A stretch of 64,000 bases of DNA from Flavobacteriales bacterium (GTDB taxonomy: Bacteria > Bacteroidota > Bacteroidia > UBA10329), in NCBI GenBank assembly GCA_020635495.1, contig JACJZQ010000006.1, forward strand, positions 1-64,000, written 5' to 3'. The position numbers were made by a program, and so were the translations under genes. The notes under the pieces are model-generated. The model worked only from the letters and a program-made list of their open reading frames with translations, was not told the DNA's origin and did no database searches. This document shows positions 36,500 through 44,150 of this stretch, piece after piece. Numbering within the stretch: position 1 is the stretch's first letter; the number at the start of each line of letters is the position of its first letter.

Positions 36500-36619
36500 A
36501 ATTACGAAACCGTAAACGGTACGAATATGACGAATATCGGTTCAACCAAGTTTGCCAGCAACATCTAAGCACGTTGTATCCGTGATTCGCATATTCGCAT
36601 TGATTCGTAATTCGTAACC
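36500..36619. repeat. Long imperfect inverted repeat
   Basis: Left arm 36500-36540 and right arm 36580-36619 are imperfect reverse complements built on AATTACGAA, ACGAATATG and CGAAT blocks, separated by about 40 bases. It occupies most of the gap between the DUF1599 and BT_3928-like genes and could form a cruciform or act as a dispersed repeat. Confidence 0.5.
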
Positions 36620-36620
36620 G

Positions 36621-37157
36621 TCACTCAGACAGCTTAATAAGTGCGAAAATGGAATAGTTGATCATATCGTACAGATTTGCGTCAATTCCTTCAGAAAGTT
36701 CGCTCTGTCCTTGATTGTCTTCCATCTCTTTGATGCGCAGAATTTTAACAAGAATTAGATCCGTGAGCGACTTCACGCGCATGTCTCGCCACGCCTCGCC
36801 ATAATCGTGATTCTTGCGTTCCATCAAAGCCTTGGCCTCGGCCGCATACTCATCATACCATTTGGTGGCGCGATCAAGGTTCAGGTCCGGTTCATCGGCC
36901 GCGCCTTGCTCCAATTGAATCAATTCCATGATGGAATAATTCACCAAACCGATGTATTCGGGATAGATGCCCTCGCCTACTTTGCTCACGCCCTTCTCTT
37001 CCAGACTGCGGATGCGATTGGCCTTGATGAACAGCTGATCGGTAATGGAACTCGGACGGAAAATGCGCCACGAAGCACCGTAATCCTTCATCTTGCCCAC
37101 GAAGATCTCGCGGCATTCGGCAAGCGCCTTATCGTATTGTGCGTTGGTATCAGCCAT
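36621..37157 (-). CDS. DUF1599 domain-containing protein
   Basis: The 178-residue soluble protein contains two similar halves, each with the pattern FVGKMKDYGASWRIFR...LFIKANRIRSLEE (about residues 15-55) and MERKNHDYGEAWRDMR...ILVKILRIKEME (about residues 112-150). This internal duplication is the DUF1599 signature. The repeated K-x-x-D-Y-G-x-x-W element resembles nucleotide-pyrophosphohydrolase-like helices, but the biochemical role is not established. It precedes folP in the opposite direction, a Bacteroidota arrangement. A TATTTTTG promoter box lies 39 bases upstream of the ATG. Confidence 0.9.
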   Translation of the reverse strand: MADTNAQYDKALAECREIFVGKMKDYGASWRIFRPSSITDQLFIKANRIRSLEEKGVSKVGEGIYPEYIGLVNYSIMELIQLEQGAADEPDLNLDRATKWYDEYAAEAKALMERKNHDYGEAWRDMRVKSLTDLILVKILRIKEMEDNQGQSELSEGIDANLYDMINYSIFALIKLSE

Positions 37158-37195
37158 CGGTTCTGAACCGTTAACTTCGGCTCGATGATGAGCGG

Positions 37196-37203
37196 CAAAA
37201 ATA
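37196..37203 (-). promoter_or_regulatory. Promoter -7 box for the DUF1599 gene
   Basis: On the minus strand the sequence reads TATTTTTG, a full match to the Bacteroidota TAnnTTTG box. A TTG lies about 16 bases further upstream, slightly closer than the usual 19-24. Confidence 0.45.
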
Positions 37204-37230
37204 GCTTTTTAGATATGCACAAGAGACGTG

Positions 37231-37309
37231 CGTCATTCCGACCGAAGCGGAGGAATCTAATTCTACTTCAACGGATTTCTCGGCTTCGTAAACTGCGCTC
37301 GAAATGACG
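37231..37309. repeat. Dispersed CGTCATTCCGACC/GAAATGACG palindromic repeat
   Basis: The element opens with CGTCATTCCGACCGAAGCGG and closes with CGCTCGAAATGACG, so that its ends are inverted copies (CGTCATT/AATGACG), with ACGGATTTCTCGGCTTCG between. This type of repeat is frequent in Bacteroidota intergenic DNA. The folP ATG at 37304 lies inside its right end. Confidence 0.65.
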
Positions 37310-38143
37310 AAAATGCTGAAGAAGAGCAAAACGCTGAATTGCAGAGGACGATTGGTCGTGATTGAACGCCCACTTGTAATGGGCATTCTGAACCTCACGC
37401 CCGATAGCTTTTTCGATGGCGGAAAATACAACGAGGTTGACGCAGCCGTAAAGCGTGCGGAGCAGATGCTGGAAGAAGGTGCCGACATCCTTGATCTTGG
37501 TGCATACAGCAGTCGACCAGGTGCCGAGCATATTTCTGAAAAGGAAGAAATGCAGCGCATGATTCCTGCTTTGGAGGAAATTGTAAAGCGGTTTCCAGAT
37601 GCGCTGATCTCCATTGACACCTTCCGTTCTGGTGTGGCTGAGAAAGCGCTGGAAGCAGGCGCGCACATCATCAACGATATTTCGGGTGGGAATCTGGATG
37701 AGGAATTGCCGTTGGTGGCCGCCAAGTACAGCGCGCCTTACATCTGCATGCACATGAAAGGTACGCCTCAGACCATGCAGCAGAATCTGAAGCAAGAACC
37801 GATCATGCCCGAAGTGCTTTCATTCTTCGCGCATCGTGTTCCGAAATTGATTGAGCAAGGTTTGAAAGATGTGATCATTGACCCGGGTTTTGGCTTTGGA
37901 AAAACATTGGAACAGAACTATGAAATGGTGGAACACCTTTCTGACTTTGCGATTCTGGGCAAACCGATTCTGGTGGGCGTTTCGCGCAAAAGCATGATCA
38001 AAAAGAAATATGGCGAAAGCCCCGAGCAAACACTACAAGGAACCATGGAAGTGAACCGCCAACTCATCCTGAATGGTGCGGATATTCTCAGGGTTCATGA
38101 TGTGGCGGAAGCGTCTGAGTTAGTTAACACAAACGAAGCATGA
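37304..38143 (+). CDS. folP: Dihydropteroate synthase
   Basis: The 279-residue protein has the family signature VMGILNLTPDSFFDGGKY near residue 25, the pterin-binding GADILDLGAYSSRPGAE, the ISIDTF and IINDISGG segments, and IDPGFGFGKTLEQN and VGVSRKSMI toward the C-terminus. It condenses p-aminobenzoate with hydroxymethyl-dihydropterin diphosphate in folate synthesis and is the sulfonamide target. The first ATG lies inside a dispersed repeat; the ATG at 37313 is an alternative. Its stop overlaps the start of a lipoprotein gene as ATGA. Confidence 0.96.
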   Translation: MTKMLKKSKTLNCRGRLVVIERPLVMGILNLTPDSFFDGGKYNEVDAAVKRAEQMLEEGADILDLGAYSSRPGAEHISEKEEMQRMIPALEEIVKRFPDALISIDTFRSGVAEKALEAGAHIINDISGGNLDEELPLVAAKYSAPYICMHMKGTPQTMQQNLKQEPIMPEVLSFFAHRVPKLIEQGLKDVIIDPGFGFGKTLEQNYEMVEHLSDFAILGKPILVGVSRKSMIKKKYGESPEQTLQGTMEVNRQLILNGADILRVHDVAEASELVNTNEA

Positions 38144-38817
38144 GACTGATATATCCGTTATTTGTTCTCATAGGTTGGCTTTTTCTTAGTGGATGTAATA
38201 ATTCCACCTCAACAGAGGACATAGAAAAATTTGAGTCTGCTTTTGGAAAAGCAAATTCGACAGGACTTTCAATACTGGTCCAAGAATTTGAGAAAACTCT
38301 TTTACAACGCCATCAAACATCATTTGTATCACAGGCGTACCAAGCACATTTAGAATCGATTCAAAACCTTCACATTTTTGAAGATTGGTTAGGCTATCAG
38401 CAAAGACGAGATAGCTTCTTTGTTTCAGTAGGGAAATTGGATTCAGACGAATTTTGGTTCAAACCTGATACCGTAGAACTTGTGAACGGGCACATTGTAG
38501 AAAAACACTATCACACTAACCCTATTACTGGCGAATTAACCAGAGCAAGTCGGAGTGAAACGCTACAGATTTATCAAAATTCAGATTCCGTCATGAACCT
38601 CTCTCGTCAACTTCGAACCTTCAATATGATTGGAAGGTGGATGTATGGTTTGACGTCAATTGAGCACCCTACACCTTTTGTAAAAGGCTATATAGATGCG
38701 AAGGAAGCAGCGGGAGACATTTCAATGAGTATTATGGCTAATGCGTTTTTACACTCCAAACCGAACTACAACGATTACATGGTCAAACGAATAATCTTAG
38801 TTGAAACCTACTATTAA
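38140..38817 (+). CDS. Putative lipoprotein of unknown function
   Basis: The 225-residue protein begins with a type II signal peptide, FVLIGWLFLSGC, whose LSGC lipobox predicts a lipid-modified cysteine at position 19. The mature part is mostly helical and polar with no family I can name. It is AT-richer than folP, whose stop it overlaps by ATGA, and than the methyltransferase gene that follows. It sits in the folP-cdaA interval, which often holds no other genes in related organisms, so it may be a later insertion. Periplasmic-facing location is expected. Confidence 0.75.
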   Translation: MRLIYPLFVLIGWLFLSGCNNSTSTEDIEKFESAFGKANSTGLSILVQEFEKTLLQRHQTSFVSQAYQAHLESIQNLHIFEDWLGYQQRRDSFFVSVGKLDSDEFWFKPDTVELVNGHIVEKHYHTNPITGELTRASRSETLQIYQNSDSVMNLSRQLRTFNMIGRWMYGLTSIEHPTPFVKGYIDAKEAAGDISMSIMANAFLHSKPNYNDYMVKRIILVETYY

Positions 38818-38823
38818 CCGAAA

Positions 38824-39624
38824 TTGAACAATTACCAATCCCACAACAAAGACGCTTGGAACAAGCGCGTTGCCGCGCATTTGGAATCTGAGTTTTACGA
38901 CCTCGAAGGTTGGAAAGCAGGCAAAACCAGTTTGAATGACATTGAGTTGGAATTGCTGGGAGATGTGAACGGGAAATCCATCCTACATCTGCAATGTCAT
39001 TTCGGTCAGGATACGCTTTCGTTAGCTCGCATGGGTGCTGATGCGGTTGGCGTTGACCTTTCGGATGCTTCCATCGCGGAAGCGAGAAAACTGAATGATG
39101 AATTGGGTCTGAATGCCGAATTCGTGGAAAGCGATGTACTGGAACTCATCAGTAAAATTGACCGCCAATTCGATATGGTTTTCACATCTTACGGAACCAT
39201 TGGTTGGTTGCCCGATCTGGACCAATGGGCAAAGACAATTGCGCATCATCTGAAACCAGGCGGCAAACTGGTTTTCGTGGAATTCCACCCTATGATTTGG
39301 ATGTTCGATAGCGCGTTTGAGAAGATCGAATACCGCTACTTTAAAGACGAACCGATCATTGAAACCAATTCAGAAACCTATACCGACAATGCGGAGTTGG
39401 TAGAGAAAACCGAGATCAGCTGGAATCATGGTTTGGCTGAGGTTTTCCGTGCATTGGAAAACAACGGACTGATTCTGAAAAGCTTTGATGAATTCGATTA
39501 TTCGCCCTACAACTGCTTTGCGGGCATGAAGAAAATCGGGAAACGGAAATTCATCATCGAGAAACACGGAAACAAACTGCCAATGGTTTATTCGCTCACA
39601 GCAACAAAGCGCCAAATAAAATAG
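38824..39624 (+). CDS. Class I SAM-dependent methyltransferase
   Basis: The 266-residue protein has the SAM-binding motif KSILHLQCHFGQDTLSLARMGADAVGVD near residues 49-77 (a variant of motif I with H-L-Q-C), plus FTSYGTIGWLPDLDQWA and KPGGKLVFVEFHP, typical of small-molecule methyltransferases of the UbiE/Tam-like group. The start is TTG at 38824; the conserved N-terminal region around NKRVAAHLESEFYDL begins well before the first ATG. It follows the lipoprotein gene by 6 bases. The substrate is unknown. Confidence 0.83.
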   Translation: MNNYQSHNKDAWNKRVAAHLESEFYDLEGWKAGKTSLNDIELELLGDVNGKSILHLQCHFGQDTLSLARMGADAVGVDLSDASIAEARKLNDELGLNAEFVESDVLELISKIDRQFDMVFTSYGTIGWLPDLDQWAKTIAHHLKPGGKLVFVEFHPMIWMFDSAFEKIEYRYFKDEPIIETNSETYTDNAELVEKTEISWNHGLAEVFRALENNGLILKSFDEFDYSPYNCFAGMKKIGKRKFIIEKHGNKLPMVYSLTATKRQIK

Positions 39625-39656
39625 TCCCTTCGGTTTTGTAGTATTGCATTCGCGCC

Positions 39657-40280
39657 ATGGCAAAACCTAAGAAAGGTCAGAAACATCCTCCCAAAAAGAA
39701 GGCTGAGCAAAAGGCTGAGAAGAAGCAATTTATGCTTCCAAGCATTGTTAAGAACTTCCTTATTCTGGGCGGAGTTCTTTTTCTGCTATATACCCTGAAA
39801 GAGCAGAACAATGGGTACAAATGGGTGGCTGAAACGCTGGTTGCCAAAACGCCAGAGCAACTGGAGAAATACAAAGACCTGACATACGACCAAAAGATGG
39901 AAGGCAAGTTGGGTTTTGCGTACAAATACTTCAAATTCATTAACGAGAACACGCCCGAAGATGCCATTCTGCTGTTCCCGCCTGACACGATGATCCGTCC
40001 GAAAGGACAGGTGCACCATTCTAAACAAGGAATGAACGGTTACAGCACCAATCAGAAGTGGGTATGCTACTTCATTTACCCGCGCAAGGTGGTTTACGAA
40101 GACAGAAAGGATGAGTATCCAGACCTGTACAAGAACGTGACGCATGTAGCCGTAATGAACGGTTGGGGATATGAGAAACTACCCTACCGCGTTGGGCAAA
40201 AAAGCCAGTTTTCCATCATGCCGATGAAGTTGCCGCAACAACCGCAACAGAATCAGCAACAACAATCCGAAACCAAATGA
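39657..40280 (+). CDS. Lysine-rich single-pass membrane protein of unknown function
   Basis: The 207-residue protein has a very basic N-terminus (KPKKGQKHPPKKKAEQKAEKK), one membrane helix at about residues 31-45 and an extracytoplasmic domain, ending in a Gln/Pro-rich tail. The N-in topology follows from the positive N-terminus. The outer domain includes NENTPEDAILLFPPDT and VHHSKQGMNGYS but no family I can name. Its stop overlaps the start of the following GT-C-like membrane protein gene, and the two probably work together in assembling or modifying a surface glycan (inference from neighbours). Confidence 0.72.
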   Translation: MAKPKKGQKHPPKKKAEQKAEKKQFMLPSIVKNFLILGGVLFLLYTLKEQNNGYKWVAETLVAKTPEQLEKYKDLTYDQKMEGKLGFAYKYFKFINENTPEDAILLFPPDTMIRPKGQVHHSKQGMNGYSTNQKWVCYFIYPRKVVYEDRKDEYPDLYKNVTHVAVMNGWGYEKLPYRVGQKSQFSIMPMKLPQQPQQNQQQQSETK

Positions 40281-41644
40281 TGCTAGGAAGCTGGACCATC
40301 GTTTTTCTACTCGGACTTGGCGTTATCAATGCCGCAGCCAAAGACATCAGAGTGCTTGAGAAATTGGGGTTTGCCATGCCTATTGGGCTTGGTATAGCTA
40401 CGCTGTTGCTTTTCGGTTTTGATCTGGTGGGGTTACCAATGAACAGTTCTTCATTGTTGATCGGCTCATTGGCCGCTCTGGCCCTTGCCACGCATGCCGC
40501 AGCAATTCCTTATTACCGAACATGGTTTGCAGGTTTGAAGAATCGGGAGAAGTTCAGCATCAGGCAATTGTGGCCCATCAATTTCGGTTGGTTGGTGCTG
40601 ATGGGTTGCATTGCTGCAGTGGTTTATACCGTTGTAGCCAAAACGGTTTTCTGGCCCGTTTTCATTCACGATAGTGTGAACGGGTATGATTTCTTGGCGC
40701 GGGTTATTCAGGCAGAAGGAACGTTCAATAATTCCATTTTCGACCCAAGCTATCCGCTGTATTCGCCCCGAACGTTGTACCCGCCATTGACGCCACTCAG
40801 TTTCAGCATTTCGTACATGTTCGGGCACGATTCTGCCAAGATCATCACCGCCATTTTCTATGTGAGCAACACCTTGGTTTTCTATTCGATGCTGAAACGA
40901 TATTCGAGTCATTTGGCGGCCGCATTGTTCTCGTTGCTGTTCATCATTACACCTGAATTTGCCGCATTTTCAGCGCTTTCGTCCCCAAACCCGATGTGCA
41001 CGTTCTACTCGGCCATGGGCGTTCTAAGCCTTTACGTTTGGTATCGGGAAAACCTGAATTCCTATTTCGTTGTCGGGTGGCTGAGCATCATTCTAGCCAT
41101 GTGGACCAGAACAGAATCTGTGGTATTCTTTGCCGCTGGCGGACTTCTGTTGCTCCTGAAAACCATCGAAACCAAACAGTTTGTAAAACTTGCCCTTTAC
41201 GCCATTACAGGCATCGGAATTTTCTTCTTCTGGAGATATTATCTGGCCAACGTGCTGATGGTAGACAACCCCGATAACATCATCAAACACCTGTACTGGG
41301 ATGGCGAGAAATTAGGTCGAATGATGGCCAAAGTGAAGGCCGTAACGTTCAACATGCAGTTCTTTGGCGTTCTGGTATATCTGTTCTTGGCCATGGTTGC
41401 CATCAACGCGTACTTCCATATCAGATATCGTGAAGGATTGGCACTCTTGTCAATCGTCATACTGCCTTGGCTGGCCTACATGTTCATTTACTACCAGTTG
41501 GATACTCCTTACACCAACGATGGTGCTGTTTGGATTGAAAGCGGCTACAAACGCGGGTTGTTCTACTTTTTCCCACTTGCGCTGTTCTACTGCGCCAACA
41601 ACCGCGTGGCCAATATGGTCTTCAACAAATGGCTGAAGCTTTGA
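40277..41644 (+). CDS. Polytopic membrane protein, GT-C glycosyltransferase-like
   Basis: The 455-residue protein has about eleven hydrophobic helices. A loop after the helix near residue 120 reads IHDSVNGYDFLARVIQAEGTF, with an Asp in the position expected for GT-C catalytic residues, and SPRTLYPPLTPL follows. These features are like polyprenyl-phosphate-sugar-using transferases, but no exact family can be named. The ATG at 40277 overlaps the upstream stop; the ATG at 40280 is equally possible. It overlaps the following gene by 16 bases, giving a three-gene unit. Confidence 0.72.
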   Translation: MMLGSWTIVFLLGLGVINAAAKDIRVLEKLGFAMPIGLGIATLLLFGFDLVGLPMNSSSLLIGSLAALALATHAAAIPYYRTWFAGLKNREKFSIRQLWPINFGWLVLMGCIAAVVYTVVAKTVFWPVFIHDSVNGYDFLARVIQAEGTFNNSIFDPSYPLYSPRTLYPPLTPLSFSISYMFGHDSAKIITAIFYVSNTLVFYSMLKRYSSHLAAALFSLLFIITPEFAAFSALSSPNPMCTFYSAMGVLSLYVWYRENLNSYFVVGWLSIILAMWTRTESVVFFAAGGLLLLLKTIETKQFVKLALYAITGIGIFFFWRYYLANVLMVDNPDNIIKHLYWDGEKLGRMMAKVKAVTFNMQFFGVLVYLFLAMVAINAYFHIRYREGLALLSIVILPWLAYMFIYYQLDTPYTNDGAVWIESGYKRGLFYFFPLALFYCANNRVANMVFNKWLKL

Positions 41645-42429
41645 GAAGGCTCCTTTTTCTCAGCACAATTCTTCTGTCGTTCCATGTTTCTGCGCAGACC
41701 GTTCTCTTTGGCCATGCTCACAACGATTACCTGAACAAACCTGCGTTGTTTGAAGCGCTGGATGCGCATCTCATTTCGGTTGAAGCTGACATCCATCTCA
41801 TGAAAGGCGACCTGTATGTGGCGCACGTTCGTCCGTTGGGAAGAAACAAGAAACGCTCGTTGGAAAATCTCTACCTGAAGCCGCTGTTTGAGCACGTTCA
41901 AAAGAACAATGGTCAGGTCTATTCGGGTTATGATGGGCCTTTCTACTTGATGATCGACTTTAAAGGGGGGAGTGTGGAGATGTTGAATCGGTTGGTTGAG
42001 CTTCTAAACAAGTACAAAGACATGCTCACGGTCATTGAAAATGGAATTAAGAAGCAAGGTGCCGTTACCATCTTTCTTTCCGGTTCCAGACCACACAACG
42101 AGGTTGTAAATGCAGAACCAAAACTTTGTTTTCTTGATGGTAGACCCGGTGATCTTGACAAGCAGATTCCTGCAGATCTGATGCCCGTGACAAGCGACCA
42201 TTACAAGAATCATCTTTCGTGGAATGGAACTGGAGAAATGCCCGAAGAAGAGCAATTGAAACTCCGAAAACTGGTTTCGAAAGTGCATGCGGAAGGCAAG
42301 AAATTACGCCTTTGGGCTTCGCCCGATAATCCGAATGCTTGGAAAACCTTCAAGAATCTGGGAGTTGATTTTATCAACACGGATAAACCCAAGAAGTTTG
42401 ATGACTTTATGAGCCAAACTTCCCAATAA
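41629..42429 (+). CDS. Secreted PI-PLC/GDPD-like (AIM6-type) protein
   Basis: The 266-residue protein has a signal peptide (LLFLSTILLSFHVSA, cleaved near AQT) and the start of a TIM-barrel phosphodiesterase fold: FGHAHNDYLNKPALFEAL, then SVEADIHLMKGDLYVAH, and SLENLYLKPLFEHV. This pattern fits the AIM6-like group of the PI-PLC/glycerophosphodiester phosphodiesterase superfamily. The two His and the E-x-D pair look intact, so hydrolysis of a phosphodiester is plausible. The start overlaps the upstream gene by 16 bases. It converges on the acyltransferase gene, overlapping 23 bases. Confidence 0.78.
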   Translation: MAEALRRLLFLSTILLSFHVSAQTVLFGHAHNDYLNKPALFEALDAHLISVEADIHLMKGDLYVAHVRPLGRNKKRSLENLYLKPLFEHVQKNNGQVYSGYDGPFYLMIDFKGGSVEMLNRLVELLNKYKDMLTVIENGIKKQGAVTIFLSGSRPHNEVVNAEPKLCFLDGRPGDLDKQIPADLMPVTSDHYKNHLSWNGTGEMPEEEQLKLRKLVSKVHAEGKKLRLWASPDNPNAWKTFKNLGVDFINTDKPKKFDDFMSQTSQ

Positions 42430-43228
42430 TCGGTAACCGCCCCTCAGCAAGACGGTCCAATTCATCTTGCATGGTCCGCAAGAGGTCATCATTGATGTGT
42501 TTCACAATTTCCGGGTCTCCTGCATCCTCAGGTTTGTAATTGCTGATCGAATATGGTTTCAAAATGCTCATGGTCATCTGAGATGGCAATGGCAACTCCA
42601 AATGCGGCAAATGACCTAAATGAAATCCGAACGGGAACGACCAATACAATGGCCACGTATGGATCTTCGCCAACTTTTTGAGCCCGGTAACTTCGGCAAT
42701 CTTCTCCCCTGAATTAAGAACAAAAGCGGTTTCTCCACCTCCGCAACCTACAATCGGTAGAATGGGAACCTGTGCCTTCAGTGCCATTTTCACATATCCG
42801 AGATGGTCGAAGAAATTGATCTTATGACGGTCTGCGTAAGTTCTTGCAACATCTCTGTCCCCACCCGGATAAACCATCACCGAATAACCAGTTCGCAATG
42901 CATCCAAAGCGTTCTCACGCTTTGCTTCAAGAAATCCGAGTTCATTCACTGGCAGGCGGCCCATTGTAGCCAACCTATGCGTCATATGATGGATGAGCGT
43001 AAGCATGGGAACCGTTCTCCTTTCAGATTGATACTTGGCCACCCAAAGCAGCGACTCAGGCATGAAATGCATGCCCGTATGATTACCTACACCTAGAAAA
43101 ACCTCATCAGGAATGTTCTCCAACCCGATCCACTTAGCCCGATGGTAAAACTCCAGAATGGGCAAAAACAACTTGGCCACTTTTCTGGCCAGATCAGCAT
43201 CAAAAACTTCTAAATGGTCTTCTTCCAT
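42407..43228 (-). CDS. Lysophospholipid (PlsC-like) acyltransferase family protein
   Basis: The protein of about 273 residues shows GNHTGMHFMPESLL near residue 57, corresponding to the NHxxxxD-type catalytic block with a variant last residue, and VMVYPGGDRDVAR near residue 120, the E/P-G-G block that binds phosphate in the PlsC superfamily. Relatives that modify glycerolipids or related alcohols are membrane-associated and use acyl-ACP or acyl-CoA. The ATG at 43228 is chosen; the frame is open upstream to 43291 but reaches toward the cdaA promoter. It diverges from cdaA. Confidence 0.8.
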   Translation of the reverse strand: MEEDHLEVFDADLARKVAKLFLPILEFYHRAKWIGLENIPDEVFLGVGNHTGMHFMPESLLWVAKYQSERRTVPMLTLIHHMTHRLATMGRLPVNELGFLEAKRENALDALRTGYSVMVYPGGDRDVARTYADRHKINFFDHLGYVKMALKAQVPILPIVGCGGGETAFVLNSGEKIAEVTGLKKLAKIHTWPLYWSFPFGFHLGHLPHLELPLPSQMTMSILKPYSISNYKPEDAGDPEIVKHINDDLLRTMQDELDRLAEGRLPIIGKFGS

Positions 43229-43281
43229 GATGGTTTTACACGAGTAAATCTCGAAATGAACAAGCAAGGAAAAACTGACTT

Positions 43282-43315
43282 TTGGCAGCATAGAACCTGC
43301 ATTACGCTAACTTTG
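43282..43315 (+). promoter_or_regulatory. Promoter of cdaA
   Basis: TTG at 43282-43284 (within TTTTGG) and TAACTTTG at 43308-43315 are separated by 23 bases, a full match to the Bacteroidota -33 TTG / -7 TAnnTTTG pattern. The cdaA ATG lies 31 bases beyond the -7 box. Confidence 0.6.
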
Positions 43316-43346
43316 GCTAACTCGCGTTGTAGAAGAAAGCACGTTC

Positions 43347-44150
43347 ATGTTGGCCGACCTCCTTCTTGGTTTCCTCACTTTCCGTTGGTTAGATGCCTTG
43401 GACATACTCATTGTGGCCATTCTGCTCTACCAATTGTACAACTTGGTGCGTGGTACAGCGGCTATCAATATCTTTCTTGGAATTCTATCGCTCTACCTGC
43501 TCTGGTTGTTGGTACGTGCACTCAATATGCAGTTATTGGGTTCAATTCTCGGGCAATTTATTGGCGTTGGAGTTCTTGCACTAATCGTGGTTTTCCAACA
43601 AGAAGTCAGGCGATTTCTGCTCCTTATAGGTACCACTGGTTTTATGAGCGGGAAAGGAAGTCCATTCAAATGGCTGCAACTCAAGCGGAATATCGGTCGC
43701 GATTCGCTGAACATCAATGCGGTAGTTTCTGCCTGCCTGAACATGGCACAGGATGCAACAGGCGCCATTATCGTAATTGCACGCGAGAGCAATTTGCAGT
43801 TCTATTTGAATACGGGAGAAAAGGTGGAGGCCGAAGTTTCAGCCAAACTCTTGGAGTCCATTTTCTACAAGAACAGTCCGCTGCATGATGGTGCCGTTAT
43901 CATCTCTGGCAATCACATTAAAGCTGCGCGATGCGTGCTTCCTGTAACCGATGATGAGGATTTTCCAGTCCATTTGGGAATGCGACATCGAGCTGCGGTT
44001 GGACTTTCAGAAACCACAGATGCCATTGCCATTGTGGTTTCAGAACAAACAGGCTCTATTTCCATTACACACGAAGGCGAATTGGAGTACGAAGTATCGC
44101 CCAAACAACTGCGCGATTTCTTGGATAAGTTCTTCGGAAAAGGGGCTTAA
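43347..44150 (+). CDS. cdaA: Diadenylate cyclase (c-di-AMP synthase) CdaA
   Basis: The 267-residue protein has three N-terminal membrane helices (about residues 15-85) and a DisA_N cyclase domain with both hallmark motifs: Asp181-Gly-Ala183 in HDGAVIISG and Arg213-His-Arg215 in MRHRAAVGLSE. It makes cyclic di-AMP from ATP at the inner membrane; the messenger controls osmolyte transport and wall homeostasis. folP lies about 5 kb upstream on the same strand. No GdpP/PgpH-type phosphodiesterase or KtrA/RCK-type receptor is in the window. A promoter is visible at 43282-43315. Its stop shares TTAA with the convergent permease gene. Confidence 0.96.
   Translation: MLADLLLGFLTFRWLDALDILIVAILLYQLYNLVRGTAAINIFLGILSLYLLWLLVRALNMQLLGSILGQFIGVGVLALIVVFQQEVRRFLLLIGTTGFMSGKGSPFKWLQLKRNIGRDSLNINAVVSACLNMAQDATGAIIVIARESNLQFYLNTGEKVEAEVSAKLLESIFYKNSPLHDGAVIISGNHIKAARCVLPVTDDEDFPVHLGMRHRAAVGLSETTDAIAIVVSEQTGSISITHEGELEYEVSPKQLRDFLDKFFGKGA

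Noticed and set aside
43214..43888. A 224-codon frame overlapping cdaA in another frame
   Set aside because: It covers the cdaA domain with intact DGA and RHR motifs; its own product is Cys/Arg-rich without family features.
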